DNA of 64,000 bases from Microbacterium azadirachtae (GTDB lineage Bacteria; Actinomycetota; Actinomycetes; Actinomycetales; Microbacteriaceae), in the NCBI RefSeq assembly GCF_000956545.1, contig NZ_JYIT01000069.1:19128-83127 (forward strand). Reading direction: 5' to 3'. The notes under the pieces were generated by a model, which had not been told where the DNA came from, ran no database searches, and was given only the letters and a program-made list of their open reading frames with translations. The position numbers and the translations under genes were made by a program. Shown here in pieces: positions 36,672-47,505 of the stretch. How positions within the stretch are numbered: the first letter of the stretch is position 1; each line of letters starts with the position of its first letter.

Positions 36672-37588
36672 GCTGCTTCTCCGTTCAGCAGCGCCACCGC
36701 CGCGTCGAGGTCTTCCGGGGTCTTCACGGCGACGGCGGGGACGCCCCGGAGGCCGCGCTTGGCGAGCCCTGTGAGCGCGCCTGCCGGCGTCAGCTCGATC
36801 AGGCCGGTGATGCCGTTCTCGGCGAACGACGCCATGCACAGGTCCCAGCGCACGGGGGAGGAGACCTGCGTCACGAGGTTCTCCAGCGCCGTGGCGCCGT
36901 CGGCGAGCACGGAGCCGTGCTTGTTGGTCCACAGGGTCACGCGGGGATCGGCCGGCACGACGTCCGCCACGGCCTCGCGCAGAGCGGCGACGGCGGAGGA
37001 CATGTAGTCGGTGTGGAACGCTCCGGCCACCTGCAGCGGGATCACCCGGGAGCCGCGCACCGGCGACTCCGCGAGGGCCGCGAGGGCGGGCAGCGCGCCC
37101 GCCGCGACGATCTGACCGCCGCCGTTGTAGTTGGCGGGCGTGAGGTCGAGATCGGCGAGGAGCGCGAGCACCGCCTCCTCGTCACCGCCGAGCACGGCGC
37201 TCATGCCGGTCGGCGTCTTGGCGGCGGCGTCGGCCATGGCGCGGCCGCGGATGCCCACGAGACGCATGGCGGTCGGCGCGTCGATGACGCCGGCGCCGAC
37301 GACCGCGGCGAACTCGCCGACGGAGTGCCCGGCGATGCCGTCCGCCGCGCGCCCGGCGCGCTCGCGCAGGGCCTTCTCCGCGACGAGCGACGCGGCCACG
37401 ATGAGCGGCTGCGCGATCCGCGTGTCGCGGATGGTGTCCGCGTCCGACAGCGTGCCGTGCTCGATCAGGTCGACCTGGGCGGCCTCCGAGTAGGCGGCCA
37501 GGTCTTCGGCGACGCCGTCGAGCTCGAGCCAGGGGGAGAGGAAGCCGGGGGTCTGGGAGCCCTGTCCTGGGCATGCGAAGACGATCAC
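36668..37588 (-). CDS. fabD: Malonyl-CoA:ACP transacylase
   Basis: 306 aa. PGQGSQTPGF at the start, nucleophile Ser89 in GHSVGEFAAV, and His in GAFHTDYM. It loads malonyl groups onto ACP. GTG 37588 is taken as the start: it gives the standard VIVFACPGQGSQ N-terminus and lies 6 bases after a CAGACT -10 element. First gene of the fab operon, following the FasR gene. Confidence 0.95.
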   Translation of the reverse strand: MIVFACPGQGSQTPGFLSPWLELDGVAEDLAAYSEAAQVDLIEHGTLSDADTIRDTRIAQPLIVAASLVAEKALRERAGRAADGIAGHSVGEFAAVVGAGVIDAPTAMRLVGIRGRAMADAAAKTPTGMSAVLGGDEEAVLALLADLDLTPANYNGGGQIVAAGALPALAALAESPVRGSRVIPLQVAGAFHTDYMSSAVAALREAVADVVPADPRVTLWTNKHGSVLADGATALENLVTQVSSPVRWDLCMASFAENGITGLIELTPAGALTGLAKRGLRGVPAVAVKTPEDLDAAVALLNGEAA

Positions 37589-37594
37589 GTTCCC

Positions 37595-37600
37595 AGTCTG
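37595..37600 (-). promoter_or_regulatory. -10 element CAGACT of the fabD operon (leaderless)
   Basis: CAGACT on the minus strand ends 6 bases before the fabD GTG at 37588. Confidence 0.5.
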
Positions 37601-37611
37601 CCAACGATCGG

Positions 37612-37646
37612 CCGGATTCGGTGGCTCAACCCTCACAAGAATCCGG
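37612..37646. promoter_or_regulatory. Inverted repeat CCGGATTC-N19-GAATCCGG in the fasR-fabD gap
   Basis: An 8-base perfect inverted repeat with a 19-base spacer covers the expected -35 region of the fabD promoter. It is a candidate site for the adjacent FasR; the true FasR motif could not be compared here. Confidence 0.4.
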
Positions 37647-37700
37647 AAATCGGTTGTTCGCGATCCACAGATCGCGGGCGGAACGGACTCGGGACCCCGA

Positions 37701-38915
37701 TCAGCGGGGGCGACGCGGACGCAGCCCGCGGCGGACCGGATCCGCCGTGCCGATCGTGCCGAGCACGAGGGCCGTCTGCAGGATGAACGCCTCGCGGGGA
37801 CCGGTCGCGTCCCAGCCGATCACCTCGCTGATCCGCTTGAGCCGATAGCGCACCGTGTTCGGGTGCACGAACAGCTCCCGGGCGGTGGCCTCGAGGGAGC
37901 GGCCGTTGTCGAGGTAGCTCCACAGCGTCGTCACGAGATCGCTGGAGTGGTCGTTCAGCGGCCGGAAGACGCGCTCGATCAGGGTCAGCTTCGCCAGCGG
38001 GTCGCCCGCGATCGCGCGCTCGGGCAGCAGCTCGTCGGCGTCCACAGGACGCGGCGCGCCCCGCCACGCGCGCGCCACGGCGAATCCGGCCAGGGCCGCG
38101 CGGGCGCTCTGCCCCGCATCCACGAGTGCCGCCACGGCGGGGCCGACCACGACATGCCCGGGGCCGAACGACGGCTCGAACGTGCGGGCGATCTCGGCGA
38201 ACGAGAACTCGTCCGCGTCGTCGTCCTCCGCCGTCGCCGGCTTCGCGCGTCCCACGACCAGCACCAGGCGGGATCCCTGCACGCCGATGAGCACGTCGAC
38301 CGCCAGTTTGCGGGCCGTGCGGCGCACCTGATCGACGTCGAACTGCGGCGGCGTCGTGCCGACGATCACGCACACCTCGCCGTGACCGTGCCAGCCGAGC
38401 GCCGCGATGCGGCTGGGCAGCTCCTCATCGGCCTCGCCGGTGAGGATCGAGTCGACGACGAGGGCCTCGAGGCGCGCGTCCCACAGTCCGCGGGCCTCGG
38501 CCGCGCGGGCGTACACGTCGGCGGCGGCGAAGGCCACGTCGCGCGAGTACAGCAGGATCGCGTCGCGCAGATGACGTCCCTTGCCGGCCACCCGCTCCTC
38601 GGTCACCTCGACCGTGACCCGGATGAGCTGCAGGGTCTGCTGCAGGCTCACGCTGCGCAGCAGCTCGCGCGGGGCGGCGGCGAAGATGTCGGCGGCGATC
38701 CAGGGCGTCGACGTCGGATCGTCGTACCACTGGATGAAGGAGGTGATGCCCGCCTGCGCCACCAGCCCGACGGCGGAGCGTCGGGCCGGCGGCATCTCGG
38801 CGTACCACGGCAGCGAGTCCTCGAGACGCTGCAGGGTGGCCGTGGCGAGATCACCGGAGATCCGGCGCAGCCACGCCAGCGTCTCCTCCTTGGTCATCTC
38901 AGGGGGTCGGCTCAT
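37701..38915 (-). CDS. fasR: PucR-family regulator of fatty-acid synthesis (FasR type)
   Basis: 404 aa. The C-terminal PucR/CdaR HTH is clear: YLDNGRSLEATARELFVHPNTVRYRLKRI (about residues 340-370). The middle holds a GGDEF-like degenerate domain (about 170-320) and the N-terminus a helical part. In Streptomyces the PucR-type FasR lies just upstream of fabD-fabH-acpP-fabF and activates it; order and strand are the same here, which supports the name. The start at 38915 is an ATG, and a second candidate ATG lies 6 codons in. It is 13 bases after aceE. Confidence 0.88.
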   Translation of the reverse strand: MSRPPEMTKEETLAWLRRISGDLATATLQRLEDSLPWYAEMPPARRSAVGLVAQAGITSFIQWYDDPTSTPWIAADIFAAAPRELLRSVSLQQTLQLIRVTVEVTEERVAGKGRHLRDAILLYSRDVAFAAADVYARAAEARGLWDARLEALVVDSILTGEADEELPSRIAALGWHGHGEVCVIVGTTPPQFDVDQVRRTARKLAVDVLIGVQGSRLVLVVGRAKPATAEDDDADEFSFAEIARTFEPSFGPGHVVVGPAVAALVDAGQSARAALAGFAVARAWRGAPRPVDADELLPERAIAGDPLAKLTLIERVFRPLNDHSSDLVTTLWSYLDNGRSLEATARELFVHPNTVRYRLKRISEVIGWDATGPREAFILQTALVLGTIGTADPVRRGLRPRRPR

Positions 38916-38928
38916 CGTGCTGCGCGGG

Positions 38929-41652
<2,724 letters not shown>

Positions 41653-41798
41653 AGGAGGCCTTTCGTCTGTCTGGCAGGTCTTGCCAACGAAATCGGGATG
41701 CGTCGCGGGGGAGGCTTGTCGACTCCGCACAAGAGCGCGCGTCTGTCAGCCTAGCCCCGATCGGGATGCGCGGGTGCACGCGGTGACGAGCATCGAGG

Positions 41799-41871
41799 TG
41801 CGCCCAGAGAGACTCGAACTCCCGACCACATCGGTGTAAACGACGTGCTCTACCAACTGAGCTATAGGCGC
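41799..41871 (-). tRNA. tRNA-Val (TAC)
   Basis: 73-nt cloverleaf on the minus strand. Acceptor GCGCCTA pairs with TGGGCGC (one G-U), discriminator A; the D arm has AGCTCAGTTGGTAGAGC; the anticodon loop is TTTACAC, so anticodon TAC; T arm GGGAG-TTCGAGT-CTCTC. No CCA is encoded. Confidence 0.95.
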
Positions 41872-41880
41872 GTGCCCTCC

Positions 41881-41886
41881 AGCCTA
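41881..41886 (-). promoter_or_regulatory. -10 element TAGGCT for tRNA-Val
   Basis: TAGGCT on the minus strand ends 9 bases before the tRNA 5' end. Confidence 0.55.
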
Positions 41887-41913
41887 GCGGGGCCGGTGTG
41901 CCAGGGTGGGGCC

Positions 41914-43044
41914 ATGGACCTTCCGCACGACGATGTCGATCCCGACGGCCTGCTGGAGTACTCGGTCGTCTTCACGGACCGCTCCCTCAACCACATGTCC
42001 GCGCGGTTCGTCGCGGTCATGCAGGACATCCAGGCCGACCTGCGCGCCGCGTACGGTGCGACCACGACCGCGGTGGTGCCCGGCGGCGGGACCTATGCGA
42101 TGGAGTCCGTCGCACGCCAGCTCGCGACCGGGCGGCGCTGCCTGATCGTCCGCAACGGGCTGTTCTCCTATCGCTGGTCGCAGATCCTCGAGGCCGGCGA
42201 CATCGCCCGCAGCACGGTCGTGTGCACAGCCCGTCCGGACTCGGACGACGTGCAGGCGGCCTGGGCGCCGGCACCGATCGACGAGGTCGTCGCCGCGATC
42301 AGGGCCCAGCGCAGCGACGTCGTCTTCGCACCGCACGTCGAGACCGCCGCAGGCATCCTGCTGCCCGACGACTACGTGCGGACTCTGGCCGAGGCCGTGC
42401 ACCAGGTCGGCGGTCTGCTGGTGCTCGACGCGATCGCTTCCGGCGCGCTCTGGGTCGACATGGCGGCGCTCGGCGTCGACGTGCTGATCTCGGCACCTCA
42501 GAAGGGGTGGAGCGGATCCCCGGGCGCCGGGTACGTGATGCTGAACGAGGCGGGCCGGGATGCGGTGAGCTCGCGGACCTCCTCGAGCTTCGCGCTGGAT
42601 CTGGCGAAGTGGCTCTGGATCTCGGAGGAGTACCGCGATGGCAGGGCGCCGTATCACGCGACCATGCCCACGGACACGCTGCGGCACAACGCCGTCCTGA
42701 TGGCCGAGACGCGCGAGCGCGGGTTCGAGGCGCTGCGCTCCGCCCAGTGGGACCTGGGCGCCAGGGTGCGTGCGCTGCTGGCGGAGCGGGGGCTGCCGTC
42801 GGTCGCCGCGGCGGGGTTCGCCTCGCCCACCGTCGCGGTGGTGCACACATCGGATCCCGGTCTGCGCACGGGGGCCCGATTCCGCGAGCAGGGGCTCCAG
42901 ATCGCGGCCGGCGTGCCGCTGCACTGCGGCGAGCCCGAGGCGTTCTCCACGTTCCGGATCGGATTGTTCGGACTCGACAAGCTGGCCGACGTGGACGGCA
43001 CGGTGCAGCGGCTCGCCGACGCGCTGGACCGGATCGGGCGCTGA
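41914..43044 (+). CDS. Class-V PLP-dependent aminotransferase
   Basis: 376 aa. Fold type I aminotransferase V: the PLP lysine is in SAPQKGWSGSPG, the Asp in LVLDAIASGALWVDM, and GGGTYAMESVARQL binds the phosphate. It is closest in pattern to alanine-glyoxylate / serine-pyruvate aminotransferases. It might handle glyoxylate, which would connect with aceA, but the substrate is not shown by the sequence. ATG 41914 has an AGGGTGGGG sequence just upstream; the frame is open earlier, across the tRNA gene. Confidence 0.88.
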   Translation: MDLPHDDVDPDGLLEYSVVFTDRSLNHMSARFVAVMQDIQADLRAAYGATTTAVVPGGGTYAMESVARQLATGRRCLIVRNGLFSYRWSQILEAGDIARSTVVCTARPDSDDVQAAWAPAPIDEVVAAIRAQRSDVVFAPHVETAAGILLPDDYVRTLAEAVHQVGGLLVLDAIASGALWVDMAALGVDVLISAPQKGWSGSPGAGYVMLNEAGRDAVSSRTSSSFALDLAKWLWISEEYRDGRAPYHATMPTDTLRHNAVLMAETRERGFEALRSAQWDLGARVRALLAERGLPSVAAAGFASPTVAVVHTSDPGLRTGARFREQGLQIAAGVPLHCGEPEAFSTFRIGLFGLDKLADVDGTVQRLADALDRIGR

Positions 43045-43069
43045 GCCCGGTCCGGTCGTCCGCGCGCGC

Positions 43070-45208
43070 TCAGCGCCTGGACGCGTTGACGCTCTCGGGG
43101 CGCAGGTCCAGCCGGCGCAGGAGCTGCGCGTTGAGCGCGACGACCACGGTGGACGCCGACATGAGGATCGCTCCGACCGACATCGGCAGCAGGAAGCCGA
43201 TGGGCGCGAGCACGCCCGCGGCGAGCGGGACCGCGAGCAGGTTGTAGCCCGCCGCCCACCACAGGTTCTGCCGCATCTTGCGGTAGGCCGCCCGGGAGAG
43301 CTCGATCGTCGCGACCACGGAGCGCGGATCCGAGCTCGCGAGCACGACTCCGGCGGATCCGATCGCCACATCCGTCCCCGCGCCGATCGCGATGCCGACA
43401 TCGGCCTTGGCCAGCGCTGGAGCATCGTTGACGCCGTCGCCCACCATTGCGACGACCTGGCCCGAGGACTGCAGCTCGGCGACGCGCGCCGACTTGTCCT
43501 CGGGGCGCACTCCGGCGAAGTAACGCGGGATGCCCAGGTCCGCGGCCACGCGTGCCGCGACCGTCTCGGCGTCGCCGGTGATCATCACCACGTCGATCCC
43601 GCGCTGCTGCAGGGCGCGCACGGCGGTGCGGGACTCCTCGCGGATCGCGTCGGCGAGACGGAGCGCTCCTGCGACGGCGCCGTCGATCAGCACGTGCAGG
43701 ATGATCGCCCCCTCGGCGCGCCAGTCCTCGGCGGCGGCCAGCTCCGCGACGCCGGCGCGCTCGAGCAGCGCGGGCCCGCCGACCTCGACGACCCGCCCGG
43801 CGACGACGGCGCGGACGCCCAGCGCCGGCTCGGAGCGGAAGTGCGAGGAGTCCGCCGGCGCGAGTCCCCGGCTCTCCGCGGCCGAACGGATCGCCGCTGC
43901 CAGCGGGTGCTCCGAATCGGTCTCCGCCGCCGCGGCGGCGGCCAGCACGTCGTCCTCGGTGAAGCCGGCGGCCGTGGAGATCCCGGTCACCGCGGGTGCA
44001 CCCTCGGTGAGCGTGCCCGTCTTGTCGAACAGGACGGCGTCGACCTGGCGCATCCGCTCCAGTGCCATGCGATCGGTGACCAGGATCCCGCCGCGGGCGG
44101 CGCGCTCGGTCGCGATCGACACGACGAGCGGGATGGCGAGGCCGAGCGCATGCGGGCAGGCGATCACGAGCACAGTGATCACGCGGACGACCGCGGCGTC
44201 CGGAAGGCCCAGGGCCGTCCAGGCGACCGCGGTGACGACACCCGCAGAGAGTGCGAACCAGAACAGCCATCCCGCCGCGCGGTCCGCGAGCCGCTGCGCG
44301 TGGGAGGAGGACGCCTGCGCGTCGGCGACCAGGCGCCCGATGCCGGCCAGGGCGGTGTCGTCGCCGATCGCGGTCACGCGGGCGCGCAGGGCCGAATCGG
44401 TGGCGATGGTCCCGGCGACGATCGTGTCGCCCACGGTGCGGGCGACGGCACGCGATTCGCCGGTGATCATCGACTCGTCGATGTCGGCGGATCCCTGTAC
44501 GACCGTCGCGTCGGCGGGGACCCGTCCGCCGGGACGGATCAGGACGACGTCGCCGACGCGGAGCTCGGCGGGGGAGACGGCCTCGACATCGTCGCCGACG
44601 ACGCGCTCTGCGGTGTCGGGCAGGAGCGCTGCGAGCGAGTCCAGCGCCGAAGTGGTCTGCGCGAGAGAGCGCATCTCGATCCAGTGCCCGAGCAGCATGA
44701 TCACGATCAGCAGTGCGAGCTCCCACCAGAAGTCGAGCTCGTGGTCGAGGATCCCGAGGGTCGCACCCCACGAGGCGACGAAGGCGACCGTGATCGCCAA
44801 GGCGATGAGCAGCATCATGCCCGGACGGCGACCGCGGAGCTCGCCGACGGCCCCGGTCAGGAACGGACGACCTCCCCACACGTACAGCACCGACCCGATG
44901 ACGGGCGGAATCGCTCGCAGCACCAGCAGATCCGGGATCCGATAACCGATGAGCATCGCGAACATGGGGGAGAACGCGACGACCGGAAGGGCGAGGACCA
45001 GCATGATCCAGAACAGGCGGCGGAACTGGCCGACGTGGTCGCCGTGGCCGGCATGACCGCCGTGAGCGGCGTGGCCGCTGTGGTCGCCGTGGTCGCTGTG
45101 AGCGGTGTGCTCGTGTTCCCTCGGCATGGCGTCGTCGTGCTCCGGACGACGATCGTGCATCGCGGAGTGGTCGACGGTGTGGCCTGCGTGCGGGCTTCGT
45201 TCATCCAT
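43070..45208 (-). CDS. copB: Copper-exporting P-type ATPase, CopB-like (P1B-3)
   Basis: 712 aa. The His-rich N-terminus (about 20 His in the first 60 residues, with HDHSGHAAHGGHAGHGDH-like runs) replaces the Cys-type metal domain. The membrane metal motif is CPH (Cys351-Pro-His353), typical of CopB ATPases, and the catalytic DKTGT is at Asp395; SEHPLAAA and GDGVNDAP are present. Eight hydrophobic helices fit the P1B class. Start ATG 45208 is preferred over 45223, since the latter sits in the operator/-10. It is governed by a CsoR-like site just upstream. Confidence 0.93.
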   Translation of the reverse strand: MDERSPHAGHTVDHSAMHDRRPEHDDAMPREHEHTAHSDHGDHSGHAAHGGHAGHGDHVGQFRRLFWIMLVLALPVVAFSPMFAMLIGYRIPDLLVLRAIPPVIGSVLYVWGGRPFLTGAVGELRGRRPGMMLLIALAITVAFVASWGATLGILDHELDFWWELALLIVIMLLGHWIEMRSLAQTTSALDSLAALLPDTAERVVGDDVEAVSPAELRVGDVVLIRPGGRVPADATVVQGSADIDESMITGESRAVARTVGDTIVAGTIATDSALRARVTAIGDDTALAGIGRLVADAQASSSHAQRLADRAAGWLFWFALSAGVVTAVAWTALGLPDAAVVRVITVLVIACPHALGLAIPLVVSIATERAARGGILVTDRMALERMRQVDAVLFDKTGTLTEGAPAVTGISTAAGFTEDDVLAAAAAAETDSEHPLAAAIRSAAESRGLAPADSSHFRSEPALGVRAVVAGRVVEVGGPALLERAGVAELAAAEDWRAEGAIILHVLIDGAVAGALRLADAIREESRTAVRALQQRGIDVVMITGDAETVAARVAADLGIPRYFAGVRPEDKSARVAELQSSGQVVAMVGDGVNDAPALAKADVGIAIGAGTDVAIGSAGVVLASSDPRSVVATIELSRAAYRKMRQNLWWAAGYNLLAVPLAAGVLAPIGFLLPMSVGAILMSASTVVVALNAQLLRRLDLRPESVNASRR

Positions 45209-45223
45209 GATGGGCCCAACCAT

Positions 45224-45240
45224 ATACCCCTAGGGGGTAT
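45224..45240. promoter_or_regulatory. CsoR-type operator ATACCCC-TAG-GGGGTAT
   Basis: A 7-base perfect inverted repeat with a 3-base centre matches the CsoR/RcnR copper operator (ATACCCCN-GGGGTAT). It lies over the promoter of copB, whose -10 candidate TATGGT follows on the minus strand. The csoR gene itself is not in the window. Confidence 0.85.
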
Positions 45241-45265
45241 TCCTGAAGGGCTTCCTGAAACCGAA

Positions 45266-45271
45266 TAGGCT
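45266..45271 (+). promoter_or_regulatory. -10 element TAGGCT (leaderless)
   Basis: TAGGCT ends 7 bases before the ATG at 45279. Confidence 0.6.
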
Positions 45272-45278
45272 GAGCGCG

Positions 45279-45683
45279 ATGGACGAGGCAGGGAAGACGG
45301 CGCGCGGTCTGCAGCGATGCCCGTGCGGCAGCGGCGACATCCTCGACGCCTGCTGCGGACCGATCCTCGGCGGCCGCCCGGCGCCGACCGCCGAGCGGCT
45401 GATGCGGTCGCGGTACACCGCGTTCGCGCTCGGCGATGCCGGGTACCTGCTCCGCTCCTGGCACGCCTCCACGCGGCCGGCCCGGCTCGAGCTCGATGCC
45501 GATCTGCGCTGGCTGCGCCTCGACATCCTCGCGACCATCGGCGGCGGACCGTTCGACAGGGAGGGTGTCGTCGAGTTCGAGGCGATCCACCGCGATCCGC
45601 TCGCACGCGGCGTCCTCCATGAGCGCAGCAGGTTCGTGCGCGAGGGCGGGCAGTGGTTCTACCTGGACGGCGACGTCTCCTGA
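45279..45683 (+). CDS. YchJ-family protein with SEC-C motif
   Basis: 134 aa. An N-terminal SEC-C zinc motif CPCGSGDILDACCGP (residues 14-28) and the YchJ-like body with ERLMRSRYTAFALGDAGYLL and SFRADGQ-type ending. The family (UPF0225) is uncharacterised; SEC-C proteins often sit near translation or secretion factors. It is divergent from copB. Confidence 0.9.
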   Translation: MDEAGKTARGLQRCPCGSGDILDACCGPILGGRPAPTAERLMRSRYTAFALGDAGYLLRSWHASTRPARLELDADLRWLRLDILATIGGGPFDREGVVEFEAIHRDPLARGVLHERSRFVREGGQWFYLDGDVS

Positions 45684-45718
45684 GAGGCTCCGGCTCACGA
45701 GGGGGCGTCCCGCTGGCG

Positions 45719-45724
45719 TAGGTT
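45719..45724 (+). promoter_or_regulatory. -10 element TAGGTT (leaderless)
   Basis: TAGGTT ends 7 bases before the GTG at 45732. Confidence 0.6.
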
Positions 45725-45731
45725 TGAGGGC

Positions 45732-46487
45732 GTGAAAGCCAACCCCGCGCACCAGCTCGTGCTTCTCGACATCGCCGACATCGACCGCCGCATCCTGCAG
45801 GCCGACTACGCGCGCACGCACCCGGCGCAGGGAGAGCGGATCAACGAGCTCGCCGCGCAGCGGCAGGGGCAGCTGCGCGAGCTGACGGCGCTCTCCGGCG
45901 CCCGCGACGACGTGCAGGTCGAGCTGAAGCGCCTGGAGTCCGACGTCGCTCTCGCGGCGCAGCGCCGTGACCGCGACGCCGAGCGGCTCGCCGCCGCGCA
46001 GAACCCGAAGGACGCGGTCGCCCTCGAGCAGGAGATCGCGAGCCTCGTGCGCCGGATCAGCGACCTGGAGGACGCGGAGCTCGAGATCATGGGCCGGTTG
46101 GAGGAGGCCGAGGCCGCGGTCGCGGCTCAGCAGGCGCTCATCGACGAGACCGTGGCCGAGGGCACCCGGCTGACGGCCGAGGCAAAGGCTCTGATCGCGG
46201 CCGCGACGACCGAGAGCGAGCAGCTCGCGCGCGACCGCACGGCGCTCGTCGATTCCGTCTCTCCGTCGCTGATGGCGGAGTACCAGCGGCGCGTCGGCCG
46301 CACCGCGGGAGCCGCGCTGCTGCGTCGCGCCACCTGTGAAGGGTGCCGGATGGTGCTCTCGGGCACCGACCTGAACGTCATCCGGCAGGCTGCCGACGAC
46401 GACGTGGTGTCCTGCCCGGAGTGCGGCTGCATCCTGATCCGCACGGAGGAGTCCGGGCTCAAAAGCAGCGCTCCGGCCGCCGACTGA
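45732..46487 (+). CDS. Coiled-coil protein with C-terminal zinc ribbon
   Basis: 251 aa. Residues 10-180 form a long Ala/Glu/Arg coiled coil, then a C4 zinc ribbon: CEGC (residue 203 region) and CPECG near residue 234. This is the CT398/DUF164-like family found across actinobacteria; its function is not settled (roles in ribosome or flagellar assembly have been discussed elsewhere). The start is a leaderless GTG. The stop is followed by a hairpin facing the aldo/keto reductase. Confidence 0.9.
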   Translation: MKANPAHQLVLLDIADIDRRILQADYARTHPAQGERINELAAQRQGQLRELTALSGARDDVQVELKRLESDVALAAQRRDRDAERLAAAQNPKDAVALEQEIASLVRRISDLEDAELEIMGRLEEAEAAVAAQQALIDETVAEGTRLTAEAKALIAAATTESEQLARDRTALVDSVSPSLMAEYQRRVGRTAGAALLRRATCEGCRMVLSGTDLNVIRQAADDDVVSCPECGCILIRTEESGLKSSAPAAD

Positions 46488-46497
46488 TCGGGCTCCG

Positions 46498-46514
46498 GCC
46501 CGCGGATCGCGGGC
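46498..46514. terminator. Short hairpin between convergent zinc-ribbon and reductase genes
   Basis: GCCCGCG-GAT-CGCGGGC, a 7-base perfect stem with a 3-base loop, fills the gap between the two stops. Confidence 0.5.
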
Positions 46515-46517
46515 GGC

Positions 46518-47357
46518 TCAGAACTCTTCGTGGGTCGCCGGATCGGCGCCCCAGAGGCGGCCGTCCGGTCGGCCGAGCGCGGTGATGGCGGCCACCTCCT
46601 CCGCGCCCAGGCGCACCTGGGCGGCGGCGAGGTTCAGCGCCTGATGCTCGGCAGTCGCCGCCTTCGGGATCGCCACCACGCCGCGGGCGGCGTGCCACGC
46701 CAGCACCGCCTGTGCCGGCGTGATCCCGTGGGCCGAAGCGACCTGGACGAGGGCGGGGGCCTCGAGCACGTCGCCCGCGCGGCCGAGTGGGCTCCATGCC
46801 TCGGTGATGATGCCGTGCGCACGGTGGTAGGCGAGCGCCTCGTCCTGAGGGAAGCGGGGATGCAGCTCGATCTGGTTCACGACGGGCCGCACGCCGGTCG
46901 CGTCCTCGATGCGCTCCAGGTGATCCGGGAGGAAGTTCGACACGCCGATCTCGCGCACCAGGCCGCGGTCGCGCGCCTCGACCAGCGCCTGCCAGGCCTC
47001 GACGTAGGTGTCCCGCCGCGGCAGTGGCCAGTGGATGAGGAACAGATCGATCGCGTCGAGCCCGAGTCGGAATCGGCTCTCCTCGATCGCGTCGAGCGCC
47101 TGCGCCCTGGCGTGGTGGCGTCCGGCGAGCTTCGAGGTCACGATGAGCTCGGTGCGATCGACGGCGGCGCCCGAGATGCCCCAGCCGACGGCGCCTTCGT
47201 TCTCGTAGTTGAACGCCGAGTCGATCAGGCGGTAGCCGGTCTCGATCCCGCTGCGCACGGCGTCGGCGCCGGCTTCGCCGCGGAACCCGTAGGTGCCGAG
47301 GCCCTGCGCCGGCAGGGTGAAGCCGTTGTGGGCGGTGAAGGGCGATGCATCGGACAT
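46518..47357 (-). CDS. Aldo/keto reductase
   Basis: 279 aa. TIM-barrel AKR with the catalytic tetrad visible: Asp and Tyr in LIDSAFNYENE, Lys in IVTSKL, His in FLIHWP. NADPH site residues appear in IPKAATAEHQALN. It reduces carbonyls (diketogluconate- or methylglyoxal-type substrates in related enzymes); the true substrate is unknown. Cytoplasmic. It runs divergent from the polymerase gene. Confidence 0.92.
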   Translation of the reverse strand: MSDASPFTAHNGFTLPAQGLGTYGFRGEAGADAVRSGIETGYRLIDSAFNYENEGAVGWGISGAAVDRTELIVTSKLAGRHHARAQALDAIEESRFRLGLDAIDLFLIHWPLPRRDTYVEAWQALVEARDRGLVREIGVSNFLPDHLERIEDATGVRPVVNQIELHPRFPQDEALAYHRAHGIITEAWSPLGRAGDVLEAPALVQVASAHGITPAQAVLAWHAARGVVAIPKAATAEHQALNLAAAQVRLGAEEVAAITALGRPDGRLWGADPATHEEF

Positions 47358-47492
47358 GGGGGTCTCCTCTCCGGTGCTTCCACGCTAACCGCCGTCGTCC
47401 GGGGTCGCCCAAGGTCCGCGATACATGCCGACACAACCCGGCGGGGTCCTGCGCGTACGGCCGCTGTGTCGTGCGGGGAGCGCGCGAGGGCG

Positions 47493-47498
47493 TAGATT
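47493..47498 (+). promoter_or_regulatory. -10 element TAGATT (leaderless)
   Basis: TAGATT ends 7 bases before ATG 47506. Confidence 0.6.
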
Positions 47499-47505
47499 CG
47501 AATGC

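Noticed and set aside
45209..45223. ATG 45223 as start of copB
   Set aside because: It lies in the probable -10 next to the CsoR-type operator, so it would probably not be in the mRNA.
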